The notes beneath the pieces are model-generated. The model was not told the origin of the DNA, ran no database searches, and worked only from the letters and a program-made list of their open reading frames with translations. 64,000 nucleotides of DNA, from assembly GCA_033060915.1 (NCBI GenBank), contig CM065381.1, positions 35,411,836-35,475,835 of the forward strand, given 5' to 3'. The translations under genes were made by a program, and so were the position numbers. Source of the stretch: Euryodendron excelsum (Eukaryota > Streptophyta > Magnoliopsida > Ericales > Pentaphylacaceae). Shown here piece by piece: positions 23,215-33,886 of this stretch (its first letter is position 1; each line of letters begins with the position of its first letter).

Positions 23215-23792
23215 AAGATCATCAGCTTACGACCAGTGAACCCTCCTCCAAACGCCATTACAGACCCTCCGCTAGATGACACTATCAACGTCATTACAAA
23301 ATTTGGTAACGACAAGGTTTGTTTCGCTACATGCCAAGAGATACATTACAAGGATGAGCAAGAAATGGAATGTGGAGATGAAGAATAGTGTCAGCCCTGG
23401 TCATGGTGCAACCCCGATAAAGTGCCGGTCCCCAAAAATGAACTCGTAGATGAATCTGCCGAGAAGACTAACCAAGAGCCATTCAAGCTCAGTAATAAGA
23501 ACCCGCCATTATGCACCCCTAAGGAACACTGGGGCACGGCCGGATGCCACAACAAAAAACCTTGAGCTCGAGTCAAGTTTATTAAGCTAGAAGAAGAAAA
23601 GCTACCTAATTGGTTTACTTGAGAAACCAAGGAACTAGCAAAGGAAGGCAAGACGGTCAAGGAAGCCGACGATCGCATCATCACTGCCAAGTCGCTTAGA
23701 ACTCTTGGGGGAACCTCTATTTATCCTACCTCAGCCAAAGATCCCAACTGTGGATGGAATGAAGATGTGGGCATTGTCCCGAGGCCTTACTG
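23215..23792 (+). pseudogene. Element A gag C-terminal tail after the solo LTR
   Basis: In phase with the zinc-knuckle part: KIISLRPVNPPPNAITDPPL is typical of the Ogre/Tat gag tail. The frame continues past stops at 23386, near 23562 and near 23620 to a TGA-type end at about 23790. It is polar, rich in Lys and Glu. I cannot assign the last ~130 codons. No protease active site (DSG/DTG) is visible, so pol appears to be absent and not merely mutated. Confidence 0.7.
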
Positions 23793-25745
23793 AAGCGGAA
23801 TCCCTTCAAAAGCGTACAAGAGACGGGTGTTTTCACCCACCCTCTTTCTATCCTTTTATATTTTTGTTCTTAAATTAATATATCTGCACTTCTTTTTCTT
23901 TAAACAAAACTATATGTTTCCCACTAGTATAATGAAATGATTAAGTCTTTTATTTTATTATTATTATCTTATCTTCCATTGTGAATGGTGATTACTTCTT
24001 ATGAAAGGGGTATGGTTTATCTTATAGAATGATCCGACTTGAAGGGATGATAGCATGAGTTAACCACTCGCCAAATGATCAGCTTTCCGAAGAAAAAGAG
24101 TATAAGGATGAGTGAGGAGACTACCCAAAGGCAACACTTGCAAGACACCGAAGCTAAGCGATGAGTGGCCAGTTTATCAAAATGAAGAGGAGCCATCTTC
24201 CATTCCCCAATATATTTAAAAAAAAAATATTATGTTCCCTTTACTTAACCCCTAGTGCCTTGCAGAAAGCAAAAATCTTCCTTGTCAACCCCGATCCAAT
24301 GACCGTCCTCCCCACACTGGGGCAGACAATAATTGAGAACTCTAAGGCAGTGTTGAAGGCTCTATGGATCAAGCAATCTAGTTTAAAGTGAAGAGAGGTC
24401 CTTATTTCATTTCTCATACAGTCAGAAGCAACCCCTTGCCAAACCCGTTAAGCCATTTATCTTTGTTGAGAAAACTCCAACCTAGGGATCACCGCCCACA
24501 TTAGGTTAGATTGAACTACTAAGGAAAAGGTCTAAGGGAAAAAGGGTTATAGAATTATTTATTTCATAAAAGAAAAGGAAAGAGATGAAAAGGGAAAAGA
24601 GAAGAAAAGGAAAAAATAGCCAAGGGACAAGAGACCAAAAAAAAAGAGGGGGGGGGGGGGGGGGGCTGAAAAAAACCATGATTGTGCCATCTTGAAAAGC
24701 ATGGTAGGAAAACTGAAAGAGAAGTGAGTCACGTCAATCTCAAAAAGGATATAGAAAGGTTGAAAGAAAAGAATCATGGTCACCCCGAGAAGTGTATAGT
24801 AAGAACAAAGAGGGAACTAAAGGTGATCCTAGGTTACAAAGAAACCCAGTAGAAACAATAGGTTCAAGCCTTTACCCTTTCTTGCAAAACCTCGAAACCA
24901 TAGCCTACATTACAACCCAATTAAAGTCCACTCTGATTGAAAACAGATTGTCTGATCTAAATGAGCTAGATACGCTGCCAAAGCTAAAGAAGGATGCTAA
25001 CCCTATTGAGAAAGAGAGTCAAGGATGGTACGGATCTAAACCCTACTGAAAACAACATCGAATTTGAGCCTACACATCCCATTGTTTTGAAAACCCCATA
25101 ACCTAGCCTGCATTATGGTCCTAAAGCAAAGTCTCCTCGGATTGAAAGATTGGCCATTTATCGCTTTGCTAAAGGTTAGGTAAGCTATTGCTAAAGCCCC
25201 GAGAGTTGAGAGTTTTAGCCCAAGAATCCTATACACTAGCCCCAAGGTAGAGAATTGAAGGCAGTCAAAAGGCTGAGAAAGGTACAAAGTGCTATCATCT
25301 CGCCAAGGTAAGGTTAAGCAAAAAGAGCGGCCAGGCCCCCCGAAAAGGAAGGAGTTACCATTCCAAAAATACCAAGTTTGACAGCATCCCTTATCATTCC
25401 GTTAACTAGTGTATTTCTAATATGTACATGCATTTTCTTAAAAAAAAAGAAAAAATCAGCATGAGCTTTGCATACGTAGGACATAACTCCCTGTAGAAAC
25501 AAAAGTCACCAACATAGTCCAATATCAACTCATGAAATAAATATGCAACATCATCATCCATCACATGCATTTAATCATATACTTAGCTGCAAAAATCATA
25601 AATATCTCTGCCTGTTCATACATTTAACTATCCAAGTCATAAATATCCATCTTTGTGCAAAATTTAAAAAAAATAGAATTATCTAACATAAATGAATCTC
25701 AGGGATAAGGGGCAAAAGAAGATCAGAGTCTCCACAAGGGGCATC
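23793..25745 (+). other. Non-coding 3' region of element A (site where pol would be)
   Basis: No frame matches a pol domain on either strand. The stretch is shared with element C (59800-62200) and, inverted, element B (52077-53378), so it is an inherited part of the family. Landmarks are accccgatccaatgacc... cactggggcag near 24285-24325, cctagggatcaccg near 24481, a purine-rich block with a 16-G run at 24650-24665, and ~215-bp diverged tandem repeats at about 24880-25290. Confidence 0.75.
24880..25290 (+). repeat. Two diverged ~215-bp tandem repeats in the 3' non-coding region
   Basis: The anchor ccatagcctacattacaacc near 24898 matches cctagcctgcattatggtcc near 25114, each followed by a cctc/tcgga-ttgaaa phrase. 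Element C carries three copies (near 61012, 61206 and 61436). Confidence 0.65.
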
Positions 25746-25747
25746 CG

Positions 25748-28700
25748 TCAAAGATCGAAATCAATATCCTCCAGATCAAAATCCCCGAAGCCGGGATTCA
25801 GAAGAGGTGGATAACTACTAGAAGCACTAGCATCTTGCAAAGAAGACAGAACCAAAATTAGCCACATGAAAGAATAACTAAACAACAGCAAAGCAAAAAG
25901 AAGGAAGGAAAAGACGACATACCCCGCCACCTCCCATCTGGGCTAACCGAGCCGTCAAGGAAGCTACCTCTGCCTGATACTGATCTCGCTCCATCTGGTA
26001 TCGATCCCTTATAGCAACAAACTTAGCTTGGGGCACGTATCCCCCGGCACGGCACCACAAGTCGACCACCTCTTGGCTAACAGCATATCCGCTGACTACT
26101 ACCTCAAACCGGGTGAAGGCACTGACAAAATGAGCCCCGAAGTGTGCGGCATAGTCTGTATCCAGAGGAAGCAAGAACCCGGCACTTGGTTGTCGCTTCT
26201 GATAAGGGGTAGGAACTCCCGCCACCAAAGCTCTAAACATATACTCTGGCGAATCTCCTGGTGATCGAAACTCCTTATGAAATTGTCGCCAGTGTCGCTC
26301 TCCTAGATAGGACTCCCAAGAATCGTTGCTGAGAAAAGCAGCCCTCGACAGGGACAACGGGACCAATTACCACACCGTCTCATAATGAACTGATCTAATA
26401 AAGGGCCGCCAAGTCATGTCCCTCGCCTTAATCAACTCCAGGTTTGCCCGTAGTGTCACGAAATCAGTAATCTCCGATCGCTGGGCTACCCGATCACGAG
26501 CCCATCTCAAAGCACGAGGACAAAGGTCATCCTCGATAACCGCGGGGGGACGAACAGGCAGGCACTCGTAGCTCCACCAGACAAGAAAGGGCCAGAAACT
26601 AGTCATGTTGCCCCAACGGGAAGAAGTCCGGACCTGCATCGATCGAAAGAAGCAGCCAAAGGAGAAGGACCCCTAATCCAGCTCAGATAAAGCCCCAAGA
26701 TCAGATCAGCTGCTATACTCACCAGTTGAAAAGGCACGAGCGACTTGTTATTGTTGTAGAAGCAGCTGAAGATGATGTACAGAACAAGTCGCCGCCTCAT
26801 GATGTCTCGTCGGGTAGGTGATGGCTCAACAGCAAAGGTACTGTCATCCCGACTAAGCCAGGAAACTAGAAAAGCAGAACGCTCAAGAGGGGGCAAGTTC
26901 AGCAAGATGCATGCCTCGTCTTTACTGACTGACTGCAAAGTGATTCGCCGGCCGACAAAGGAAAGGCCTATGATGATACCCCAGTCCAAGGGGGTGGGAC
27001 CCAACTCGAAGCAAGCAAAATGAAAGGTCCCAGTCTCTCCAGACCACCTCTCGATCAGCGCTAGTACAAGGTGTCTGTTCAGGCAGTTAGCTTGTAATCC
27101 CATGAAAGCTTCGGACCCGATCTCATGAAAGCTAGTACAAGGTGTCTGTTCGAGCAGCCCGCTGCATGGTCACGAAGACCTGATGAACAGCCCCTCTAAA
27201 AGCTGTGTGTACCCGCGAAGGGGGCAAATGCTATCTAGAATATACACTGGGGTGATAAGCAAGATCCCCGAGCCATGGGATGTTCGGTATCTCCAGGTCG
27301 CCCAAATCAGCATTTGTGTGTCTATATCTAGAGGAGGCTCTCCCATAACCAATCACCTAATTCCCAAGACTTGGTACCTCCTCCTCAGCACCAATCTCCT
27401 CCGTAAAGGCCTGCTCAACCGGAGCAAAGGGGTCGACAGGTGGCCTACTTGTAAGTACCCCATTTTTGCCTACTCAGAAGTCACTAGTCCGTCCCGACTT
27501 GAGTTTAAGTCAATATGGACATATTCTAGAATTCTAGTTCTAATCCATTCGATTCATTACTTTGCGGGCCCACTAGGCCCAAATAGAGGCAAAATGACCA
27601 AAATGCTCTTGGGGGCATTGTTCGGTCTAATTCCAAATCAGGCACGTCTTCTCGACTATAATAAGTCCCTTTTTCCAATTCTAATTTCAATCCCTCTCTC
27701 GAGAAAGTTGATTCTTCAAGATGGTAAGTCTATCCTGTTTGGCATGTTTTTTGAAGAAATTTTCTTTAGAACGGTAAGTCCTTTCAAACCCGTCGACTGG
27801 GACGAGACCCCAAGTCCCTTAAATGGTAGAACGGTCCACCTTTGGTGCCTGTTAGCCTGCCAATGCAGAAATATCTGTTTCGGCACGCCTTCTGAGAGAG
27901 TTGATTTCTCAAGCGCTAAATCCCTTTAGCAGCTTCCCGATATTAGGCAGTCTCGGGAATGATCACGAACCGTTAGAGTAGCGGAAGTACTCACAAACAT
28001 CGCAACCGTCAGAGTAGCGGAAATACTCGCAAACAGGTCGATATAGGGAATTTCCAAAAAACCCCTGTATCACGAGACTGCCGTCAGAGTGGCGGAAACA
28101 CTCAAAATCGAGGTCAACACCGATGCCTGCTAGCCCACTTCGGTGAAAATTGACCAAACTGCCCCTAAGGCCATTTCTGGCAAGTTTCTCGAGAAAGTAC
28201 CTAAGTCCTCAGAATGGTAAGTCCACCCTTCCAAGATCGTCCTAGAGACGATTTGGCATAATTAGGTGCCTCCTAGCCAGTTTTGGGCCAATTCCGAGAC
28301 TTTTCGGTCAAGATGACCATTTTGCCCTTAGGCATCCGAACACCTCGGAAACCACACCGGCTCTGGGTATCAAACCGGTAACCTCCTGAGAATATTTTTT
28401 TATAGTATTCTCGACCTTCCTTTATCTTTCCGGATCGTTCTGAGTCAATTCCAACAAACCCGGTACAAAATGACCGTTTTGCCCCTGGTGGGCCGGTCGC
28501 CTTTTCCGACCACACCGGCTCTAGGTATCAAACCGGTAACCTTTGGGAACATTCTAAATAATGCTTCCAAATCTCAAGTCTTCTTCCAGGATATTCCGAG
28601 TCCATCCCGACAACTTTCTGGCCCGATTGACTGTTTTGTCCCTAATGGCCTGGTCAACCCTTCCGACACATCCTGTCCTCATTTTTCAAGTCCATTACCT

Positions 28701-31700
28701 TCAGGACTTTATTCTAAGGGTTCCCGTCCCTTTCCAGCCTTTCGAGTCATTTCCGCTCCCTTAAAATCCTTTCAAGACCTTTCGGAGCCACTCCTAGTGA
28801 AGCCAGACTAAAAATTGCAGGGTAGTTACTAGTACAAGTGCCCAAATCTTCTGAAGATACGTTGCTTGCCGAGCTTAAAACTTTCCTAATTACTAGTGGC
28901 GCCAGAAGGGTTTTTGGCCTGGCGCAACTGCAACAGGCGCCATGTTGTTCTTTTATCTATAAATATAGAGCCTCCTCCAGCGTGAAAGGGGTCTGCAAAC
29001 TCAATCTAAAAACCCTACTTTTTGATACACAGAGGTCGTAGCCTCTCTAAACCCTAGTCTCCTTAGGTTCTCTAAACCCTAGCCTCCATACATAAACCCT
29101 AGCCTCTCATACACTAATACACACTCTCATATACTCATACACTAGCCTCAAACCCTCTATTGAAGACTTGGATTGCTGCAACTACGAAGCTTTGAAGATC
29201 GAAGATAAACTCTCGAAGACTGAAGTGAAGATCGAAGCAAGGTAAGCAAAGCAAAGCGCGCAAAGCAAAGCAAAATAAACAAGACACAAGGTAGGCTTTT
29301 TATTTAAGTTTACGCATCTTTCCCCTCTCTCTTCTCTCTCTGAACCCACTTGAGTTTTCTTCTATTTTAATCCCCCATCTTCTTCCCCCCTTTTCTTGCA
29401 TGCTTGAAACAAGGGACTTCCCGCTCCATGTGTAGGATTAAGCTATTGGAAGGTCACCGAGTCGAAGGCTTTCTTTTAGTCTAACCGATGACCACGTGGG
29501 TTCGGCCCCCTTGATTATGTGGTGAAGCCTTTAACCTTGTATGTTCACGACTCGAACTTGAATTGTGCATATCATAATCTTACATTCTTCTAAAATTCAT
29601 TTTTAAACTCGTTTTCAAAAGCTTGCATCAAAGTCTTCTTTTTCAAAACTTGTTTTCAAAATCACATTCCTAAGGTGATTCTAGCCTTTCCATGGTTAGG
29701 GTTGCTTTAGGAAAGTGTTATATTTAAAGTGACCAATACGGTCCATATTTTCAAACACTGTTATTTTCAAAACCACTATCTTAAAGTGGTTCCAACTTTC
29801 TTATGGTTAGAATCGCTTTAGGAAAGTGAGATATTTTATATATACTTTCTAAAAAATCTCTTTTCAAAAATCTCCTCCTAAAAATCTCTTTTCCAACATG
29901 CTTTCCATAAACTCTCTTTAAATTCCTTTCTAAAATTATTTTCAAAAACTCCCTCCAAAAATCTATTTTTTGAAAACTCTTTTTCAAACTCCTTTCCAAA
30001 GCACTCTCCTTAAAGTTCACTTTCTAAAAATGTTCCTTAAGTCTCTTTCCTAAGTGCTCTTTCCTAAAATCTCTTTCCAAAAACTCTCTCAAAGTTTTAC
30101 TTTCCAAGAACTTTCTCTTCAAAATTCACTTTCTAAAAACTCCTCTCTAGAATTTGTTTTCAAAAATCTCCCTTTCTAAAAATTCTACTTTCCAAAAATC
30201 TCTTTTCTTAGAGTCCAAGTTAAACCTTAGAACCCACAATTAGGAAACCCTAATTTTTCTTTCCAAAAATATGATTTTCAATCTTGCCTTAAAACCTAGG
30301 TTTCCAAAAGCTCTTGTTTTCTACATCAAAACTAAGTTTCCAAAACCCCTTTTCTACATCAAAACTATAGTCTTCCAAATCTAGGGTTTCTAGACATCAT
30401 CCTTCCAAATCCATACCAAGTCCAATCTCCCCTTTAGGAAACCAAATCCAATCTCCCATTTAGGAAACTAGATCCTATCCTCAGTTTTTGGAAATAAAAT
30501 CAAATCATCCTCCTTTTAGAAACAGAATCCAATCCCTTGTTTTAAGAAATAGGAATCTCAATCCTTCCAACTCCAAAACTTTCCTAATTCAAATCCTTCC
30601 TAATCTCATACCTTCCTAAACCATAAGTCTCCTAAACTTAAACTTTTAGATCTTTCCTTAAACTTTCCTAAACTTCAAATCTTTCCAAATCTAAAACTTT
30701 CTAAATTCAAAACTTTCTTAAATTTTAAACTTTCTTACTTTCAAAACTTTCTTATTTCAAAACATTCTAAACTCAAACACTTTCTAAATTCCAATACTTT
30801 CTTAAAATGAAACCTTTCCTAGTTCAAAACTTTCCTCATTCGAACCTTTCCTAATTCAAACCATTCCTAAATTCAATCTTTCTTAAATCTTCCAAGCTAA
30901 ACATTCGAGTCAAATCTTTCTTAAACCTCAAGACTTTCCTAAATCTCATCTTTCCTAAGTCTAGGTTTCCCAAAATTCTATCTTTCTAAATCTAGTCCAA
31001 GTTCTCTTCCAAGAGTCAAATACTCTTTCAAGTTCAATTCTAGGTCTAAGTTCAATTTCAATTTCCAATCTTCTATTCTAAATTCAAATCAAACCCTTCT
31101 TCAAATCAAAGTTTCTTCTTCCATATCAAATCTTCTACTTTCTATCGGACTCTTGTCCGAACTACGACTGACCTGATTTCTTAAAAAGAATACGTAGGCA
31201 ACCCTCATGGGTGCGGTCACAACCTTTTTCAAGTTTCTATTTCTACAACTTCTTTCAAGTCTCCAATTCTACAACCTTTTTCTAAATTTCCAATTTCATA
31301 ACTTTTTTCCAACTTCCAGTTTCGAATCTATTTTCAAATCTCTATTTTCAATTTCTAAAACTTTTCGATTTCAAATCTATCTTTTCAAATCTCTTTTAAA
31401 TCAAATCAATTTCTTTTCAAATCTCTTTCCAAATCTATTTTTTAACTCTCTCTCTTGCATATACATATCATGCATCAATGTCTTTTTAAAAATTCTTTTC
31501 TAAAGTGGATAGGATTGGACATTTGTTAGTTGAAGACTCTCATAGGTGAATTTAAGGTAAATAGACATGTAGGTACCGCAAGGGTGGGGTAGGGTAATGG
31601 CTTAGTGCGTCTTCCCTACAAGTAACCAACCTCCGAACCTAAATTACTGTTTTGGAAAGACCAAAATGGAGTTTATTTTCAAAAAAGGGCTTCAATGTTT

Positions 31701-32138
31701 TCTAAAGGTTGCCAAACAACCTATTTTCCTAAAAACCCTCTCTTAAGGAAGTATTTTCAAAACTGTTTTCAAAAAACCCTAAGTGTAGTCTTCGGATTAT
31801 GCTTAGGTTTTAGGTGACCTAACTCACCTTAATCAAGTTAGATGGCGACTCCAAATTGTTTTCCAAAATCCCTTTATTCAAATCAATTTTCAATTCAAAC
31901 CTAGTCGCACTCATTCTTCTAGGAGGGTGAGTTCTAACGAGAGAGTACAATATTTTTCCCACTTGTTTGTGTATTCCTCGAGTGTAAAAAATTTGGACGC
32001 GACACTACTCCGCTGTCCACTCTGACTAGACGATGCCTGTCCAGTAGATCGTCAGCTACCTCTGGATTGACTGGAACCACTGGCCGCCTTCCCGGAGCGG
32101 CGTCTCCTCTCGGAACCATCATCACTCGCATCTGCCAT
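25748..32138 (-). pseudogene. Antisense plant-mobile-domain (PMD) gene of element A, disrupted
   Basis: Minus strand, opposite to element A. ATG at 32138-32136 starts MADASDDGSERRRRSGKAAS. A TGA replaces a Gln codon near residue 29, and a 4.56-kb solo LTR interrupts the frame between 32005 and 27449. The frame then runs through AFRGAVHQVFVTMQRAA, GLQANCLNRHLVLALIERW and the PMD core ELGPTPLDWGIIIGLSF and RRRLVLYIIFSC (about 27010-26740). A 5-bp duplication (gatctgatct, near 26700) shifts the frame after SIAADL, and another stop lies at 26367-26369. A small intron (donor at 25922) precedes the acidic last exon GFGDFDLEDIDFDL. PMD proteins are a plant family found in host genes and in Tat retrotransposons; their role inside elements is not established. 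Confidence 0.85.
27450..32004 (+). mobile_element. Solo type A LTR inserted in the element A PMD gene (4.56 kb)
   Basis: TGTAAGTACCCCATTTTTGC to ggacgcgaca, with ctact at 27445-27449 and 32005-32009. Removing it restores the antisense gene. TATAAATA lies at 28958-28965. The upstream inverted repeat is mostly deleted (28877-28941 keeps agtggcgccag and caggcgcc). Three telo-boxes follow at 29049, 29074 and 29094. No gene is present; the 248-codon frame at 27183-27929 runs across element and LTR and has no domain. Confidence 0.95.
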
Positions 32139-32139
32139 C

Positions 32140-33425
32140 CTGAAAAGGTAAGCCAAGGTAAGAGGTGTTAATATACGGTATATGCAAATAAAATTAATAA
32201 TAAAATAAATAAATAAATAATCAAAACAAACAAAAAAATAAAATAACATAAAAAAATTTTAAATTCTAAGTCAAAATGAATTTCCTACACATTTTGATTT
32301 TAAATCCAATTCTAAGTTAAAATGAATTTCCTACACATTTTGATTTTAAATTTTCTGTGTTAAGTCGAAATGAATTTCCTACACATTTTGATTTTAAACT
32401 TCCCGTTCCAAGTCAAAACGAATTTTCTATACATTTTGTCCGAAAATTCCAAATGAGTCCTAAGTCAAAATTTCAAAATCTTCCAGTCAAAATTCATCCC
32501 AAGCTTTTTCTATCCTAAACAAGATTTTCTAAAAACTTCTTCCTCCAAAAAGTTTTCTTCAAACTCAATTCTGAAATTTTCAATCTCTCGAAATTCTCAT
32601 CAAAATCTCGAGTTTTCTAAAGTCAAAATCTGTTTTCAAAACATGTCCCTTTCCCAAATTTTTCTTCCAATAGTTTTAAGGCCCCCAAGTTTCTTGGGGA
32701 ATTCTCCGCCAAAAAGGCCCCATCCTCAATGGTTTTATATCTTTTTCCTTAAAAAAGATTTTATTCCAAAATTTCTCCAACCCTTTCTCTGAATTTCTAA
32801 AAATTTCGACAGAGTTTTGTTTAAAAATGGTCACTACAACACCTACCACATCAACACAAAATATAAACCGTACACTTTACAACATCATGATCACATAACA
32901 TCAACACCCACGCATAATCTTTAATTTTTGGAATTTTTCAAAACACATGTTTTCTTTTTCAATAAGTTAACGGTTTGTAAAGTTGTCCTAAAATTCCTCA
33001 AAATCATTTCAAATGTTTTCTAAAATGTTTCCAAATTTTTCTAAAATTTTATCAATTTCTTAAATTTTTTTAAATTCTCTTAATTTTCTAAGTATTTTTC
33101 TACTTTTCAAAAAATCAAAAATTCACTGAGTTTTCAAAAAATCGTGAAACTTCATACGGTTGTTAAACACATTTTTGTAAAGCATACAATATAAAAATCT
33201 AGCCGAAAAACTTAACACCCAAGCCTGTAGGAACAAACCCCCAATTCCTGCGGAAACCCCCTTCACATAATCACGCAAAATCACTTAAATTCAATCAAAC
33301 AAGCATCAAAACGCAAAAATAACTTCACCACAGTGTTTAAAACATATCAAAACATCAATTTTCACTATTCACACGACTTAAACGGAATTCTACACGTCCA
33401 AATAGACATAAAATCAAAAACTCAC
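32140..33425 (-). other. Probable 5'-UTR intron of the antisense PMD gene (element A)
   Basis: On the minus strand the donor reads CCAGAAG then GTGAGTTT, a strong plant consensus. A T-rich stretch ends TTTTCAG one base before the ATG at 32138. Length would be 1286 nt. Element B has the same layout with a weakened donor (GTGGGT, 49383) and an intact acceptor at 50229. The interior is AT-rich, with no frame conserved between A and B. This is inference from splice-site consensus and A/B comparison. Confidence 0.6.
32255..32440 (+). repeat. Four ~48-bp tandem repeats within the PMD leader intron
   Basis: The anchors aagtcaaaatgaatttcc, aagttaaaatgaatttcc, aagtcgaaatgaatttcc and aagtcaaaacgaattttc begin at 32268, 32314, 32362 and 32410. 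Element B has one unit at the matching place (about 50062-50110). Confidence 0.85.
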
Positions 33426-33627
33426 CTTCTGGAGTTCTCCAGCGAAATCTTCTATTCCGGGGACTTTTCCGGCGACATGGCCTACTTCCAGCAATCTCCC
33501 GTGGTCTCTAAGAAGCGCTCCTTCAATGTTTAAGTTGGTTTCCTGACGAACACTTTTGATTTTTGAAAAACTTTTCACATCTTGCAAGTGTTCGAACCAG
33601 AAATTTTTCTGGTTTTGATCCCAAGCC

Positions 33628-33689
33628 TAGCACCACTAGCAGTGGCACCAAGCCAAGTTTACCGAAGGCACCACTATTAGTGGCACCAG
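33628..33689 (+). promoter_or_regulatory. Inverted repeat in the presumed leader of the antisense PMD gene (A)
   Basis: caccactagcagtggcacca and ggcaccactattagtggcac form a dyad closely resembling the type A LTR promoter dyad (12429-12489). It sits ~200 bp before the 3' LTR and ~200 bp upstream of the antisense splice donor. Element B has an equivalent at 49120-49181. Confidence 0.65.
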
Positions 33690-33868
33690 TTCCAAATTTC
33701 GGGTAGTTTTGCCCTTTCCTGCCAAAACTCGATTTCAAAAGCCTTTCAGGCCCAATATCTGTTTCCACACTCCCGTCTTCCAAAATTTTCAAAATCTGTC
33801 CCTCCGACTGCCTCACGGTCAACATGAGACCGTTACTCTATAGTTTTCTATCTTCGACAAGCAAAGAT

Positions 33869-33882
33869 AGAAAAAAAAGGGG
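33869..33882 (+). other. Polypurine tract of element A
   Basis: agaaaaaaaagggg, four bases (ctgc) before the 3' LTR start. It primes plus-strand DNA synthesis. Element C has aaaaaaagagggg in the same place, and element B the complement at 48924-48935. The preceding ~45 bp (ttttctatcttcgacaagc) are also conserved. Confidence 0.85.
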
Positions 33883-33886
33883 CTGC

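Noticed and set aside
24161..25049. Possible pol or host exons in the element A 3' region
   Set aside because: No RT, RNase H or integrase motif; the frames are short and not kept in elements B or C.
25748..27110. PMD gene as an independent host gene
   Set aside because: It occurs at the same place and orientation in two sister elements, between the 3' non-coding region and the PPT, so it belongs to the element.
27183..27929. 248-codon plus-strand frame, the longest in the window
   Set aside because: It crosses the border at 27450 between the antisense PMD gene and a solo LTR, and neither half resembles a protein. Homologous frames in other LTR copies are broken.
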